Assembly: GCA_964562925.1 (NCBI GenBank)
Contig: CAZLVF010000010.1
Span: 1 to 53,359, forward strand
DNA: 53,359 nucleotides
Source: CAVXDP01 sp964562925
GTDB taxonomy: Archaea > Thermoproteota > Bathyarchaeia > 40CM-2-53-6 > CAVXDP01
Direction of reading: 5' to 3'
Part shown: piece by piece, positions 8,837-16,785 of the stretch
How positions within the stretch are numbered: the first letter of the stretch is position 1
Layout: each line of letters starts with the position of its first letter
The notes under the pieces: generated by a model
Databases searched by the model: none
The model's input: the letters and a program-made list of their open reading frames with translations, nothing else
Told to the model about the DNA's origin: nothing
Program-made: the position numbers and the translations under genes

Positions 8837-10288
8837 ATGCATGAAAGCCTAGATTTGCGATTATGGAGGCATCCCATACTCGACTTCGAACGGGGAAAGC
8901 CTGTGGGCATATACTTGAATGGCGAGAGGATTGTGGCTTATGAAGGAGAGACAATTGCGGCAGCGCTTTACGCGTCTGGAGTAAAGGTCTACTCTAGGAC
9001 TGTTAAGTATCGTAGACCCAGAGGATTCTTCTGCGGTATCGGTAAATGTTCATCCTGTCTCATGCGTGTAGATGGGATGCCACACGTTCGAACGTGCATA
9101 ACCCCTGTCAAAAACGATATGAAAATCGAATATGAGAAGGGCCTTGGAGAAACTCCGGCCACAAGTGAGATGAATGTCGAGGAGGAAGAGATCGAGACGG
9201 ACATTCTAGTGGTTGGAGGGGGGCCTGCAGGCTTGTCGGCTGCGATAACAGCAGCAAATCTAGGCGCTAACGTTGTCATTGTAGACGAGAATCCTGAACC
9301 AGGAGGACAACTGACAAAACAGTCACACAAGTTCTTTGGCTCGAAAGAAAACTACGCCAGTATCAGAGGCACTGAAATCGCAAAGATACTTCTCAGAGAT
9401 TTGCAAACAGCAAATGTTGATTGGCTAGTTAACGCGAGCGCCATAGGATACTACGAAGGCAAGAAACATCATCTAGCTGTCGTTCAAAACAACCAAAGAC
9501 TGATAGAGATAGACGCTGAAAGGCTCATAGTGGCAACAGGCGCGAGGGAGAATATGCTAGCTTTTCCCAACAATGACCTACCCGGCATCTACGGCGCTGG
9601 CGGAGTCCAGACAGTAATGAACGTTTACGGAGTCAAACCTGGAAACGACGCATTGATCGTCGGCGCAGGCAACGTAGGCCTGATAGTCGGCTACCAGTTA
9701 ATCCAAGCCGGCGTAAACGTTAGGATGGTAGTTGAAGCGACGCCAAAGATCGGAGGTTACCATGTTCATGCAGCAAAAATACGAAGGTTGGGTGTCCCGA
9801 TACTAACGAGGCACACGATAACCGCCGCCGAAGGCGACGGCCACGTTGAAACCGCGACTGTCGCGAGGCTCGACGAATCTTGGCAGCCTGTGAAGAGTAC
9901 AGAGCAAGGCATTCACGTGGATCTAGTATGTCTCGCCGTCGGTTTAACACCGTCCTCGGAGCTGCTATTCCAAGCAGGCTGCGAGCAGGCGTACGTACCT
10001 GAGCTTGGAGGCCAAGTAGCCATTCACAACGAGGACCTGGAAACAACCCTAGACGGCGTATACGTCGCCGGCGATGTCTCAGCGATAGAGGAGGCGAGCA
10101 CAGCTATGATGGAGGGCAGAATAGCCGGAGCCAATGTAGCGATGGATCTAGGGAAAAAAACGTCGGTGGCTGAAGAAACCAAAGTGAAATCCCTCAAGGA
10201 CCTAGAAGCCCTCAGAGCTAGTGCGTTCAGTGAGAAGGTTCAGAAAGGCAAGAAGAAGGTTTGGAACCTCTGGAGAGAGAAGAATTGA
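8837..10288 (+). CDS. FAD/NAD(P) oxidoreductase with N-terminal 2Fe-2S domain (sarcosine oxidase/proline dehydrogenase alpha-like)
   Basis: About 483 residues. The N-terminal ferredoxin domain (Fer2_4) has four clustered cysteines in FFCGIGKCSSCL and VRTC. It is followed by two dinucleotide-binding motifs, VVGGGPAGLSAA for FAD and IVGAGNVGLIVG for NAD(P). The layout fuses HcnA-like and HcnB-like parts and matches alpha subunits of archaeal dye-linked proline or sarcosine-type dehydrogenases, which pass electrons from an amino-acid-oxidising beta subunit. A longer reading begins at ATG 8792. However, TTTATGA at 8784-8790 looks like the TATA box, which would put transcription near 8812, so ATG at 8837 is preferred. 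First of a three-gene overlapping operon; no beta subunit is present. Confidence 0.85.
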   Translation: MHESLDLRLWRHPILDFERGKPVGIYLNGERIVAYEGETIAAALYASGVKVYSRTVKYRRPRGFFCGIGKCSSCLMRVDGMPHVRTCITPVKNDMKIEYEKGLGETPATSEMNVEEEEIETDILVVGGGPAGLSAAITAANLGANVVIVDENPEPGGQLTKQSHKFFGSKENYASIRGTEIAKILLRDLQTANVDWLVNASAIGYYEGKKHHLAVVQNNQRLIEIDAERLIVATGARENMLAFPNNDLPGIYGAGGVQTVMNVYGVKPGNDALIVGAGNVGLIVGYQLIQAGVNVRMVVEATPKIGGYHVHAAKIRRLGVPILTRHTITAAEGDGHVETATVARLDESWQPVKSTEQGIHVDLVCLAVGLTPSSELLFQAGCEQAYVPELGGQVAIHNEDLETTLDGVYVAGDVSAIEEASTAMMEGRIAGANVAMDLGKKTSVAEETKVKSLKDLEALRASAFSEKVQKGKKKVWNLWREKN

Positions 10289-10773
10289 GTAGTTATGGAG
10301 AAACCGGAGTATTAGCACCTGAGGACTTGGAGAAGATTCTTCCGCGTGAAGAGAGGTCTAGAAGAGGCCCAGTAGCGATACTAGAATGTATTGAAAAGAT
10401 ACCATGCGACCCCTGCGCTTATGCTTGTAGGGTTGGAGCGATAAGAAAAAGATCTCTCGTAGATCCTCCAGAAGTTGACTATGACAAGTGTACCGGTTGC
10501 GGTGAATGCATAGCCATATGCCCAGGCCTAGCCATATTCGTAGTGGACCTGAAAAGTAAAGGCAATGAAGCCCTGCTGATGATCCCTTACGAGTTTCTGC
10601 CTAAGCCCAAGAGCGGCGAAATCTACGAGGCCTTGAACCGCGAGGGTGAACCAGTCGGCAACGCCAGAATCATTGCTGCACGAGAGATGGAAGGCCGCAC
10701 AACAGTCTTGACCGTTGCCGTCAAAAAAGATCTTGCAATGGTCGTTAGAAACATCGGAAGAAGAATGAGATGA
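10285..10773 (+). CDS. 4Fe-4S ferredoxin-type subunit
   Basis: About 162 residues with cysteines arranged for two 4Fe-4S clusters: CDPCAYACRVGAI, then CTGCGECIAICPG. The C-terminal half (after FVVDLKSKG) has no cysteines and may dock to the flavoprotein. TTG at 10285 overlaps the TGA of the preceding gene (TTGA) and has a purine-rich GGAGAGAAG upstream. An earlier TTG at 10261 is in frame but lies deeper inside the previous gene. It probably shuttles electrons between the alpha-like flavoprotein and a partner. Confidence 0.85.
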   Translation: MSSYGETGVLAPEDLEKILPREERSRRGPVAILECIEKIPCDPCAYACRVGAIRKRSLVDPPEVDYDKCTGCGECIAICPGLAIFVVDLKSKGNEALLMIPYEFLPKPKSGEIYEALNREGEPVGNARIIAAREMEGRTTVLTVAVKKDLAMVVRNIGRRMR

Positions 10774-11054
10774 ACACCAAAGACGAGAAAACGATCATCT
10801 GCAGATGCGAAGACGTAACCCTGGAAGAAGTTGAGCAAGCCATTGGGAGAGGCTATACTGAGCTAGAGGAGATCAAACGCCTCCTCAGATGCGGCATGGG
10901 CTCGTGCCAAGGCCGAACCTGTATGAGACTCATAGCAGAACTGATCTCCCGCAAGACTGGCAGACCCGTCAGCGAAATGAGGTTTCCAACGGTCCGCCCG
11001 CCGATAAGACCAGTGCCGCTAGCCTTGTTTGCAGCAGGCAAACAGAACGAATAG
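10770..11054 (+). CDS. BFD-like 2Fe-2S protein
   Basis: 94 residues. The four-cysteine BFD pattern is clear: IICRCEDVT near the start and CGMGSCQGRTC in the middle, which bind a 2Fe-2S cluster. The ATG overlaps the preceding TGA (ATGA), indicating translational coupling. In HcnABC and proline-dehydrogenase systems this domain is fused to, or partners, the flavoprotein, so it completes the Fe-S relay of the operon. The last 20 residues are Pro-rich. Confidence 0.88.
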   Translation: MNTKDEKTIICRCEDVTLEEVEQAIGRGYTELEEIKRLLRCGMGSCQGRTCMRLIAELISRKTGRPVSEMRFPTVRPPIRPVPLALFAAGKQNE

Positions 11055-11230
11055 GCAAACAGAAACTATCGTCCTGTGAGTCAAGCTAACCCCGACTAAC
11101 AATATGTAGATGGTGTTCATCAAATCATATGATACATCTTATCAGGAGGCGCCGCACACCAGAAGACTCGACTAGGCCCAGCTCACTTTCAGCTCTCACT
11201 CCTCTCTTCAAGTGTGATTAATCTGCCCAA

Positions 11231-11240
11231 ACTTATATAA
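11231..11240 (+). promoter_or_regulatory. TATA box of radA
   Basis: ACTTATATAA, about 52 bp before the TTG start of radA, predicts transcription near 11262 and a 25-nt leader. The leader contains GAGG (11277-11280), seven bases before the start codon. A second AT-rich element lies at 11262-11271. Confidence 0.6.
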
Positions 11241-11287
11241 TCGATGAACAGAGAAGCCTTTGATAATTTTAATCTCGAGGCCCTAGG

Positions 11288-12277
11288 TTGTCCGAAGAAG
11301 CCGAGAAGAAAAGATTCGAGTCGATAGAGGATATCCCAGGCATAGGCCCCGCCACTGCAGAAAAACTAAGAGAGATGGGCTTCAACACCGTCGAGTCGCT
11401 GGCCACGGCTGCCATAAAAGAGCTGGTTCCAGCTGGAATAGGAGAGAAGCAAGCCGCCAAGATAATCTCAGAGGCCCGGAACGGTATCGCGCTCACCTTC
11501 GTTCACGCCGACGAACTGATAAAACTGCGTAAGAACGTTTTAAGACTCACAACCGGAAGCAAAGCCATCGATGAACTTCTGGGCGGAGGATTGGAGACGC
11601 AGACCATAACCGAATTCTATGGTGAATATGGTGTAGGAAAGAGCATCCTATGCCACCAGCTGTCGGTAAACGTACAGTTACCCCCGGAAAGAGGTGGATT
11701 GGCAGGAAATGCTCTTTACATAGACACTGAAGAAACCTTCAGACCCGAATGGATCGTTAGAATGGCCACACACTTGGGACTGGACCCGGAGAGCACAGCC
11801 AAGAACATAATCTATAGTGAAGCTTACAACAGTGACCATCAGATACTTCTCTTGGAGAAGGCTGACAAGATAATCAAGGAGAACAATATTCGTCTGATCG
11901 TTGTTGACTCGCTAACGGCGCATTTTAGAAGCGAATATCTAGGACGGGAGATGCTAGCTGAACGCCAACAGAAACTGAACAGTCACATGCACAGACTCGT
12001 TAGGTTGGCTAGGGCGTTCAACGCGTCCGCCGTCGTTACGAACCAAGTGATGGCTAGACCAGACGCTTTCTTCGCGGCAGCTGTTGAAGCCGCTGGCGGT
12101 CATGTCGTCGCGCATACCAGTCATACGAGACTTTTCCTTAGAAGAGCCTCCGGAGGTGTAAGGATATCACGGCTGGTCTCCAGTCCGTATCTGCCTGAGG
12201 GGGAGAGAATATTCAAGATCACTGAGGATGGCGTGGTTGACGTATCCGAAGAGGATGAAATCAAAAGGAGGCGGTGA
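11288..12277 (+). CDS. radA: DNA repair and recombination protein RadA
   Basis: Archaeal RecA/Rad51 recombinase that forms filaments on single-stranded DNA and catalyses strand exchange. 329 residues, TTG start with a good Shine-Dalgarno. The N-terminal helix-hairpin-helix domain includes IEDIPGIGPATAEKL (13-27). The ATPase core has Walker A GEYGVGKS (112-119), where most archaeal RadA proteins read GEFGSGKT, and Walker B LIVVDS (203-208). FRPEWI and the L2-loop motif NQVMARPDAF are intact. The length and HhH domain separate it from RadB. The downstream gene overlaps by four bases (GTGA), so the two are translationally coupled. Confidence 0.97.
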   Translation: MSEEAEKKRFESIEDIPGIGPATAEKLREMGFNTVESLATAAIKELVPAGIGEKQAAKIISEARNGIALTFVHADELIKLRKNVLRLTTGSKAIDELLGGGLETQTITEFYGEYGVGKSILCHQLSVNVQLPPERGGLAGNALYIDTEETFRPEWIVRMATHLGLDPESTAKNIIYSEAYNSDHQILLLEKADKIIKENNIRLIVVDSLTAHFRSEYLGREMLAERQQKLNSHMHRLVRLARAFNASAVVTNQVMARPDAFFAAAVEAAGGHVVAHTSHTRLFLRRASGGVRISRLVSSPYLPEGERIFKITEDGVVDVSEEDEIKRRR

Positions 12278-12690
12278 GAGTGATAGGCCCAGAGGTAGTT
12301 GCAAGGTTCTTCAAGATGACGGCCAATCGGAAGATTCCTGAGGCCGAGGACGAGCTTGAGAAGATCAAGGCTAAGCTGGACAGGTCTAAAGGTGACCTAG
12401 GATACTTGAGAGCTCTCGAAGGATTGGTATTGACCCAGAAGTCGGGAGATAAGAGCTTATACCTCAACAGGACGAACCTAGATCAAGAGTCGGTCAAGGA
12501 GCTGAGGAGGGAGTTCCTCGCTCATGCGAGCAATGAACTACACGATGAGTATGACCGCGGATACTTCCGGGCATTATCAGACTATGTTAAGACTCTAGGC
12601 GACCTAAGAATCTGGGACACTGCGCCATCGAAACCATCCGAGAAGTATGAAGACGATATTGGGAAGGAGACCGGCACGACCGAGGCCTAG
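12274..12690 (+). CDS. Unrecognised helical protein coupled to radA
   Basis: 138 residues, GTG start overlapping the radA stop. I do not recognise a named family. The protein is highly charged and appears all-helical, with segments such as EAEDELEKIKAKLDRS and ELRREFLAHASNEL and an acidic tail. There are no cysteines, signal peptide or membrane segment. Its coupling to radA suggests a co-factor or regulator in recombination, but that rests only on position. Its TAG stop shares the CTAG tetramer with the stop of the convergent membrane-protein gene. Confidence 0.75.
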   Translation: MRVIGPEVVARFFKMTANRKIPEAEDELEKIKAKLDRSKGDLGYLRALEGLVLTQKSGDKSLYLNRTNLDQESVKELRREFLAHASNELHDEYDRGYFRALSDYVKTLGDLRIWDTAPSKPSEKYEDDIGKETGTTEA

Positions 12691-13025
12691 TACGGATACA
12701 ACGTATAAAGAAGTATCCAGACAACCGCCCAGGTGAAAATGTAGGTTCCTATTCCTAATGTTGCAACCTTATGCCTACCTTTCAGCTCCACCTCGCCATA
12801 CTTGAGTCCATACCGCACCATTAGATAGGATACGATGTAGACGGCTACCATCAAGGCTACGCCCAACGTACCCTTCAGTCTGAGAACCATCAGTAGAGCT
12901 GCAAGAGCAGCTCCCAGGGCAAACCTAAACCAGTAGACCACAGAGGAAGGACGCACCGTTCTGGGCGGTTTGATTTTCTGCTCTGTTCCCGGTTTCAACT
13001 TCACCCAATCCGGCGAGTCTATCAA
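12687..13025 (-). CDS. Small three-TM membrane protein, EMC6-like
   Basis: 112 residues with a hydrophilic N-terminus and three predicted membrane helices at about 32-50, 52-72 and 92-110. The size and topology match the EMC6-like membrane proteins annotated in several archaea, which are relatives of a eukaryotic ER membrane-insertase subunit. The match is by pattern only, and a different small-TM family is possible. The gene ends convergently with the radA operon, the two stop codons sharing a CTAG. Confidence 0.65.
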   Translation of the reverse strand: MIDSPDWVKLKPGTEQKIKPPRTVRPSSVVYWFRFALGAALAALLMVLRLKGTLGVALMVAVYIVSYLMVRYGLKYGEVELKGRHKVATLGIGTYIFTWAVVWILLYTLYPY

Positions 13026-13108
13026 TCGGTCGCTAACTTTCGCCTACATTTCAGATATCAGCTTATAAAAGATGTCTATGCCTAAGATCTTCAATACGTT
13101 GGGTCTAT

Positions 13109-14551
13109 TCAATCTTGGAAGTAGTATCTGGTTTCTCCCATACCGTGAAAATCGAGCGGTCTGACATCAACTACTATAGGAAGGTTCTTGACGACATCGC
13201 CCATGACCAAGCACCTTTGCGCTGGAAGTTCTCTGGCTATCTGTCGGATGCTTTCTGAGTCGATCCTTGAAGCTCTCGCGATAGCGTCTAGGTCACGTTC
13301 ATTAAGGAAGTTGAACAGGAAGATGTTGTCTGCCTGACGGTAGATGCCGTCTTGGATAGTGTCGGGTTGATTGGTGACGAATGTAGTGAACAGCCCAAGA
13401 TGCCTCATCCTCGTCACAATATCGTCCCAATAGGTTTCTCTCAGGTATAGGTGGGCCTCCTCAGCGAACAAGAATACAGCGCGAAGCTTCCATGTAGAGA
13501 GAAGTTCCGCAAGTTTGCCTAAGGTCAACTCGACTATCATCCTTCTGGCCATGGTGCTCAGATCCCTCATATTCAACACGATAACTCCGCCACCCTCTAT
13601 CTGACAGATAAGTTCACCATAGTCAACCGTCTGCTCCAATCGGTCACTGAAAATTCCGGAGTCGAGCAGCGTATTACACCTCGAGGCTATAGCGTCCCTC
13701 ACCGCTTCGTTGCAGGTGACCTTGGTGACCGCATCTATGATCGCTTCTAATGACAGTCTTCTCTCTTTCTCTAGGTTGTTCCAGATTCTTGAAAATACCC
13801 TAGAGGATGTTCCTGGAAGGTCTAGTGCATGCATCAGCATTTCGAGAGCTGCCTTCAGTCCTATCCCTCTGAGTGATAGTTTGAGGTTTCTTCCTGGAGC
13901 CAGTATCACTACTTTGGCGCTGGAATTCGTGGTTTTGTCTTTATCGTTGCTGCATGAGAGGTTGACGTATTCTCCGTTGACATCAAAAACTACGCACGGA
14001 GCTTTGTACTCAACGAGGCTTGATACAATCAGCTTGGTCAGGTGAGATTTTCCAGAACCTTTCCTTCCTGCAATAATGTTTAATCTTCCATCAAGAAGCT
14101 TGGCGTCAACGATAAGTTTGGATTCTACACCTGTCTTTCCAAGGATTACAGGTCTACTCCCACCGTCCAGTCTGGCAAGTTTCTGGACGTTTGCAGAAGA
14201 AATCCTTGAGCCCGTTCTTGATGGAAGTCGTGGAACGGTGAGACTGACCTTTCCCGCTTCAGTGCTGCCACGCGCCTTGCACACTAACATAATCGTATCC
14301 TTCAGCATCTCGATTTGAGATTGGACGTTTAACGGATCGTAGTCTTCACCTTGAACCTTTCCGTCTGTCAACCCGTCACGCAGAATGTCCTCAAGTATTC
14401 CTGGAACATTTGCAAATTGAATGTCTATCACCTGGACTATTACCGCTGGAGCCGAGTTGTCTTCGATCAATAGATATTCTCCCTTCTGAACCCTCTCGCC
14501 CGGAAAACTGAGAAGATAGAAGACATCACCCTCTTTTCTGAGGAGCTTCAG
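13109..14551 (-). CDS. herA: HerA DNA-translocating ATPase, apparent CTG start
   Basis: Hexameric FtsK/HerA-superfamily ATPase that works with NurA nuclease in DNA end resection. In the 480-residue reading, Walker A GRKGSGKS is at about 162-169 and Walker B ends in FAEEAH at about 362-367. The first ordinary start is TTG at 14470, but that cuts into the N-terminal HAS barrel. The missing strands (GDVFYLLSFPGERVQKGEYL) are encoded in frame directly upstream, back to a TGA that is the stop of nurA. The only start-like codon there is CTG at 14551-14549, immediately after that TGA, with a G-rich stretch eight bases upstream. nurA and herA are therefore in the same frame. Either termination-reinitiation at CTG or limited readthrough is needed. 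Confidence 0.9.
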   Translation of the reverse strand: MKLLRKEGDVFYLLSFPGERVQKGEYLLIEDNSAPAVIVQVIDIQFANVPGILEDILRDGLTDGKVQGEDYDPLNVQSQIEMLKDTIMLVCKARGSTEAGKVSLTVPRLPSRTGSRISSANVQKLARLDGGSRPVILGKTGVESKLIVDAKLLDGRLNIIAGRKGSGKSHLTKLIVSSLVEYKAPCVVFDVNGEYVNLSCSNDKDKTTNSSAKVVILAPGRNLKLSLRGIGLKAALEMLMHALDLPGTSSRVFSRIWNNLEKERRLSLEAIIDAVTKVTCNEAVRDAIASRCNTLLDSGIFSDRLEQTVDYGELICQIEGGGVIVLNMRDLSTMARRMIVELTLGKLAELLSTWKLRAVFLFAEEAHLYLRETYWDDIVTRMRHLGLFTTFVTNQPDTIQDGIYRQADNIFLFNFLNERDLDAIARASRIDSESIRQIARELPAQRCLVMGDVVKNLPIVVDVRPLDFHGMGETRYYFQD

Positions 14552-15646
14552 TCAACTCGCCCCCCAAGACAGACCGTAGGGTCCAAAAAGAGATCTTCGA
14601 AGGTTGAGGGGAGGCTCTGCCTTTAGTCCATATCTCCTAGAGAGAAACCTCTGGATCCCAACGACTTCGTTCGCTGTAAACGTGGAGAGAATATGCGCTA
14701 GACGGAGCGTCTCGGGATAGCCCTGATCTACTACGTCGGATCTAACGAGTCTCCGAATTGATTCTATAGCGCAGTCTCTAGTGATATCAGCATCTATATC
14801 CAATCGAAACGAGAAACCATTCTGTGAAAGCTTGACAACAAATATTCTCCCAAGCAGTTGTACCGGGCAGCTTGGAAACACACCTCTAACAGCGTAATCT
14901 ACGTCTATCAGGCAGGCCGTGAAAAAGCCATCGGTGAGCCGTGTTATCTCGCTTCTCATGAAACGTAATTTTGTCGACTTTGAGATAGCTAGAACAGCGT
15001 TTTCATTATCTCTAGCCGTCTTAAGCATAGCCTGTACCGGTCCTGCAGGATTGTCAGGCGTTCCTGCTGTGAGAGAACCGTCCAAGAGCACTAGCGACTT
15101 CTCAAAGGACTGACAGACCGACCTCTGGACCCACCGTTCCAGAACATTTCTAAGTCTTGCAAGTGCCCTCGTCACTAAGGGAACGCTGGACACGGATAAC
15201 GCCGATGGAAATCCGAGTCTTTGGAAGATCGATTGAATCGTTCTATCGGTCAGGTGGAAAATTAAGGGCCCACATCGACTGTACATATATCGACTTGGTT
15301 TCCTCCAGACCACGGCGCCGCGTAAAGCGCATAATACTCCATTGACGGTTTCGCCAATCCCTATGCTGGAGACATCAACAGCGACGACCGGGCATGGTTT
15401 GCTCCAAGGCCTGATAGGCACTGGCTCAATCTCAAATTGTGAAAGGTCCAATGAGATTGTCAGGTCTTCGTCAAAAGCTACCTCAGTAGCGCCTTGGCAA
15501 AGGGGAGAGTCTAGGGGATCGTGCTTTCCACTCAGTTTTGAACTGAGTGATTCACTACTCAAGCGAACAAGATAAGTGGGCAATAGGTCGGCCGTCACGT
15601 TGAATTCGAGATTTTGTAATGGGTAATTGAGTAGGGCTGACATCAT
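14552..15646 (-). CDS. nurA: NurA 5'-3' nuclease
   Basis: Nuclease partner of HerA, 364 residues, ATG start. RNase H-like active-site strands are visible as VVAVDVSSI with Asp91 and VLLDGSL with Asp189; a later DVDY at about 248-251 fits a further metal-binding acid. In most archaea NurA-HerA accompany Mre11-Rad50 to generate 3' overhangs for RadA, but no mre11 or rad50 gene is in this window. The gene follows three winged-helix genes on the same strand with a 102-bp gap containing a possible promoter and palindrome. Confidence 0.9.
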   Translation of the reverse strand: MMSALLNYPLQNLEFNVTADLLPTYLVRLSSESLSSKLSGKHDPLDSPLCQGATEVAFDEDLTISLDLSQFEIEPVPIRPWSKPCPVVAVDVSSIGIGETVNGVLCALRGAVVWRKPSRYMYSRCGPLIFHLTDRTIQSIFQRLGFPSALSVSSVPLVTRALARLRNVLERWVQRSVCQSFEKSLVLLDGSLTAGTPDNPAGPVQAMLKTARDNENAVLAISKSTKLRFMRSEITRLTDGFFTACLIDVDYAVRGVFPSCPVQLLGRIFVVKLSQNGFSFRLDIDADITRDCAIESIRRLVRSDVVDQGYPETLRLAHILSTFTANEVVGIQRFLSRRYGLKAEPPLNLRRSLFGPYGLSWGAS

Positions 15647-15710
15647 GATCCCAACTCTGTGCGGTTAGTCTTCCAATGCCAGAACTTATGAGCCCCACCT
15701 GTTACGCGTA

Positions 15711-15729
15711 GCTGAATATAGATATCAGC
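15711..15729 (-). promoter_or_regulatory. Palindromic TATA-like element before nurA
   Basis: GCTGAATATAGATATCAGC is an imperfect dyad with GCTGA/TCAGC arms and an AT-rich centre. Read on the minus strand it holds a TATA-like core about 70 bp before the nurA ATG. It could be an internal promoter overlapped by an operator, perhaps for one of the adjacent winged-helix proteins; the last point is a guess. Confidence 0.4.
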
Positions 15730-15748
15730 GAAAACTTTCATCTCCATA

Positions 15749-16270
15749 TTATTCGTTGCCAAAGTTCTTTCGATTCCCGTTCTCGCTGAGTTCCTTGGCT
15801 GCCTCTTGCAACTCCATTATTCCATTTACGCTGATCCTATAGGCTCCTCTTCCAATCCGTTCCACAAGCCTGACCCTAAGCATTTGGACGAGTGTGTTCC
15901 GCACGGTCTTGATGGCTTTTGCTGTCGTGCGAGATATCTCCTCAACAGACATCTCGTCGCTCGCCCTTTTTCCTAGCTTGTTAGCCACGTGAGCGCAGAG
16001 GAGAGCTAGGCCTATCGCTTGGTCAGATGATGGCACCGATTCTGTGATTATGATTTCGCCCGATGATGAGATTTTGGCAAGATTTGAGATTGCTTCGAGC
16101 ATTCTTGCATAATCAGGAGACCATACCAGCCGCAAGGCTATATCGAAAGGTGGGCAGACTCGTGAAATGAATTGGATGATCTCCCGGATGACTTGATCGG
16201 AGTCGCCTTCCACTACATGTCGGAGGCCGTTTAACTCTACTTGAACTCTGATTTGATTGGGCTGTGTTAT
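15749..16270 (-). CDS. Winged-helix protein 1 of 3, apparent ATA start
   Basis: About 173 residues. The C-terminal winged helix (MSVEEISRTT to GRGAYRISVNGI) parallels those of the two upstream genes. The nearest normal start is GTG at 16213, but the residues before it (IRVQVELNGLRHVVEGDSD) align with the N-terminal strands of the second paralog. In frame, the only start-like codon is ATA at 16270-16268, which overlaps the TAA of the upstream gene as ATAA. A perfect GAGGAGG (16284-16278) sits seven bases before it. The resulting MTQPNQIRVQV resembles MTEDQRVEVVV of paralog 2. Role unknown; a DNA-binding or regulatory part is likely from the fold. Confidence 0.75.
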   Translation of the reverse strand: MTQPNQIRVQVELNGLRHVVEGDSDQVIREIIQFISRVCPPFDIALRLVWSPDYARMLEAISNLAKISSSGEIIITESVPSSDQAIGLALLCAHVANKLGKRASDEMSVEEISRTTAKAIKTVRNTLVQMLRVRLVERIGRGAYRISVNGIMELQEAAKELSENGNRKNFGNE

Positions 16271-16785
16271 TTCGAAACCTCCTCGCCGACTGTTCTGACT
16301 TTTGGCACTATTGTATTGAGAAAATGATTGATGCCGAGCGTTGTAACGCGATACTCGCCCTTTCCCATGCGTTCAGCCAGACCTTCAGAACAGAGTTCGC
16401 TAAGCCTTCCAGCGATCGTGCCAGCTCCAGATCTCGTCATGCTGATGAGATCGCCGATACGCACAGTATCCGTCTCTAGCTTTTTCGTTAGATATCCAAA
16501 ACGTGCTCTCGCCAATTGTGAGATGACAAACTCTCTGTCGGAAAGCTTGTCTATGGCGCCTATCGTCGCAACTCCCTCGGGAGTAATGGTGAATACGCCC
16601 TGGCATGACTCTAGAAATGTTTGTGAGTCAACTGTCAAAGATATTCGTGAGGCAAGATTCATTGCAGGTAGAATACCCGAGAAAAACGCGTAAAGCTCTC
16701 TCAGAACGGTGTCCACGTCGCCAACTATCCTTTTTTCTATGTCTCGAAACTTTACGACTACCTCAACTCGCTGATCCTCTGTCAA
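16267..16785 (-). CDS. Winged-helix protein 2 of 3
   Basis: 172 residues, TTG start overlapping the previous TGA (TTGA), with GGAGG nine bases upstream. The N-terminal strand (RVEVVVKFRDIEKR) is followed by a helical region DVDTVLRELYAFF. Then comes a middle segment with ITPEGVATI and LSDREFVISQLARA, and a C-terminal winged helix (RIGDLISMTRSGAGTI, GKGEYRVTTLGI). The same order is found in the flanking genes, so the three are paralogs rather than unrelated regulators. I know no named family with this exact layout. It is probably co-transcribed towards nurA-herA. Confidence 0.75.
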   Translation of the reverse strand: MTEDQRVEVVVKFRDIEKRIVGDVDTVLRELYAFFSGILPAMNLASRISLTVDSQTFLESCQGVFTITPEGVATIGAIDKLSDREFVISQLARARFGYLTKKLETDTVRIGDLISMTRSGAGTIAGRLSELCSEGLAERMGKGEYRVTTLGINHFLNTIVPKVRTVGEEVSK

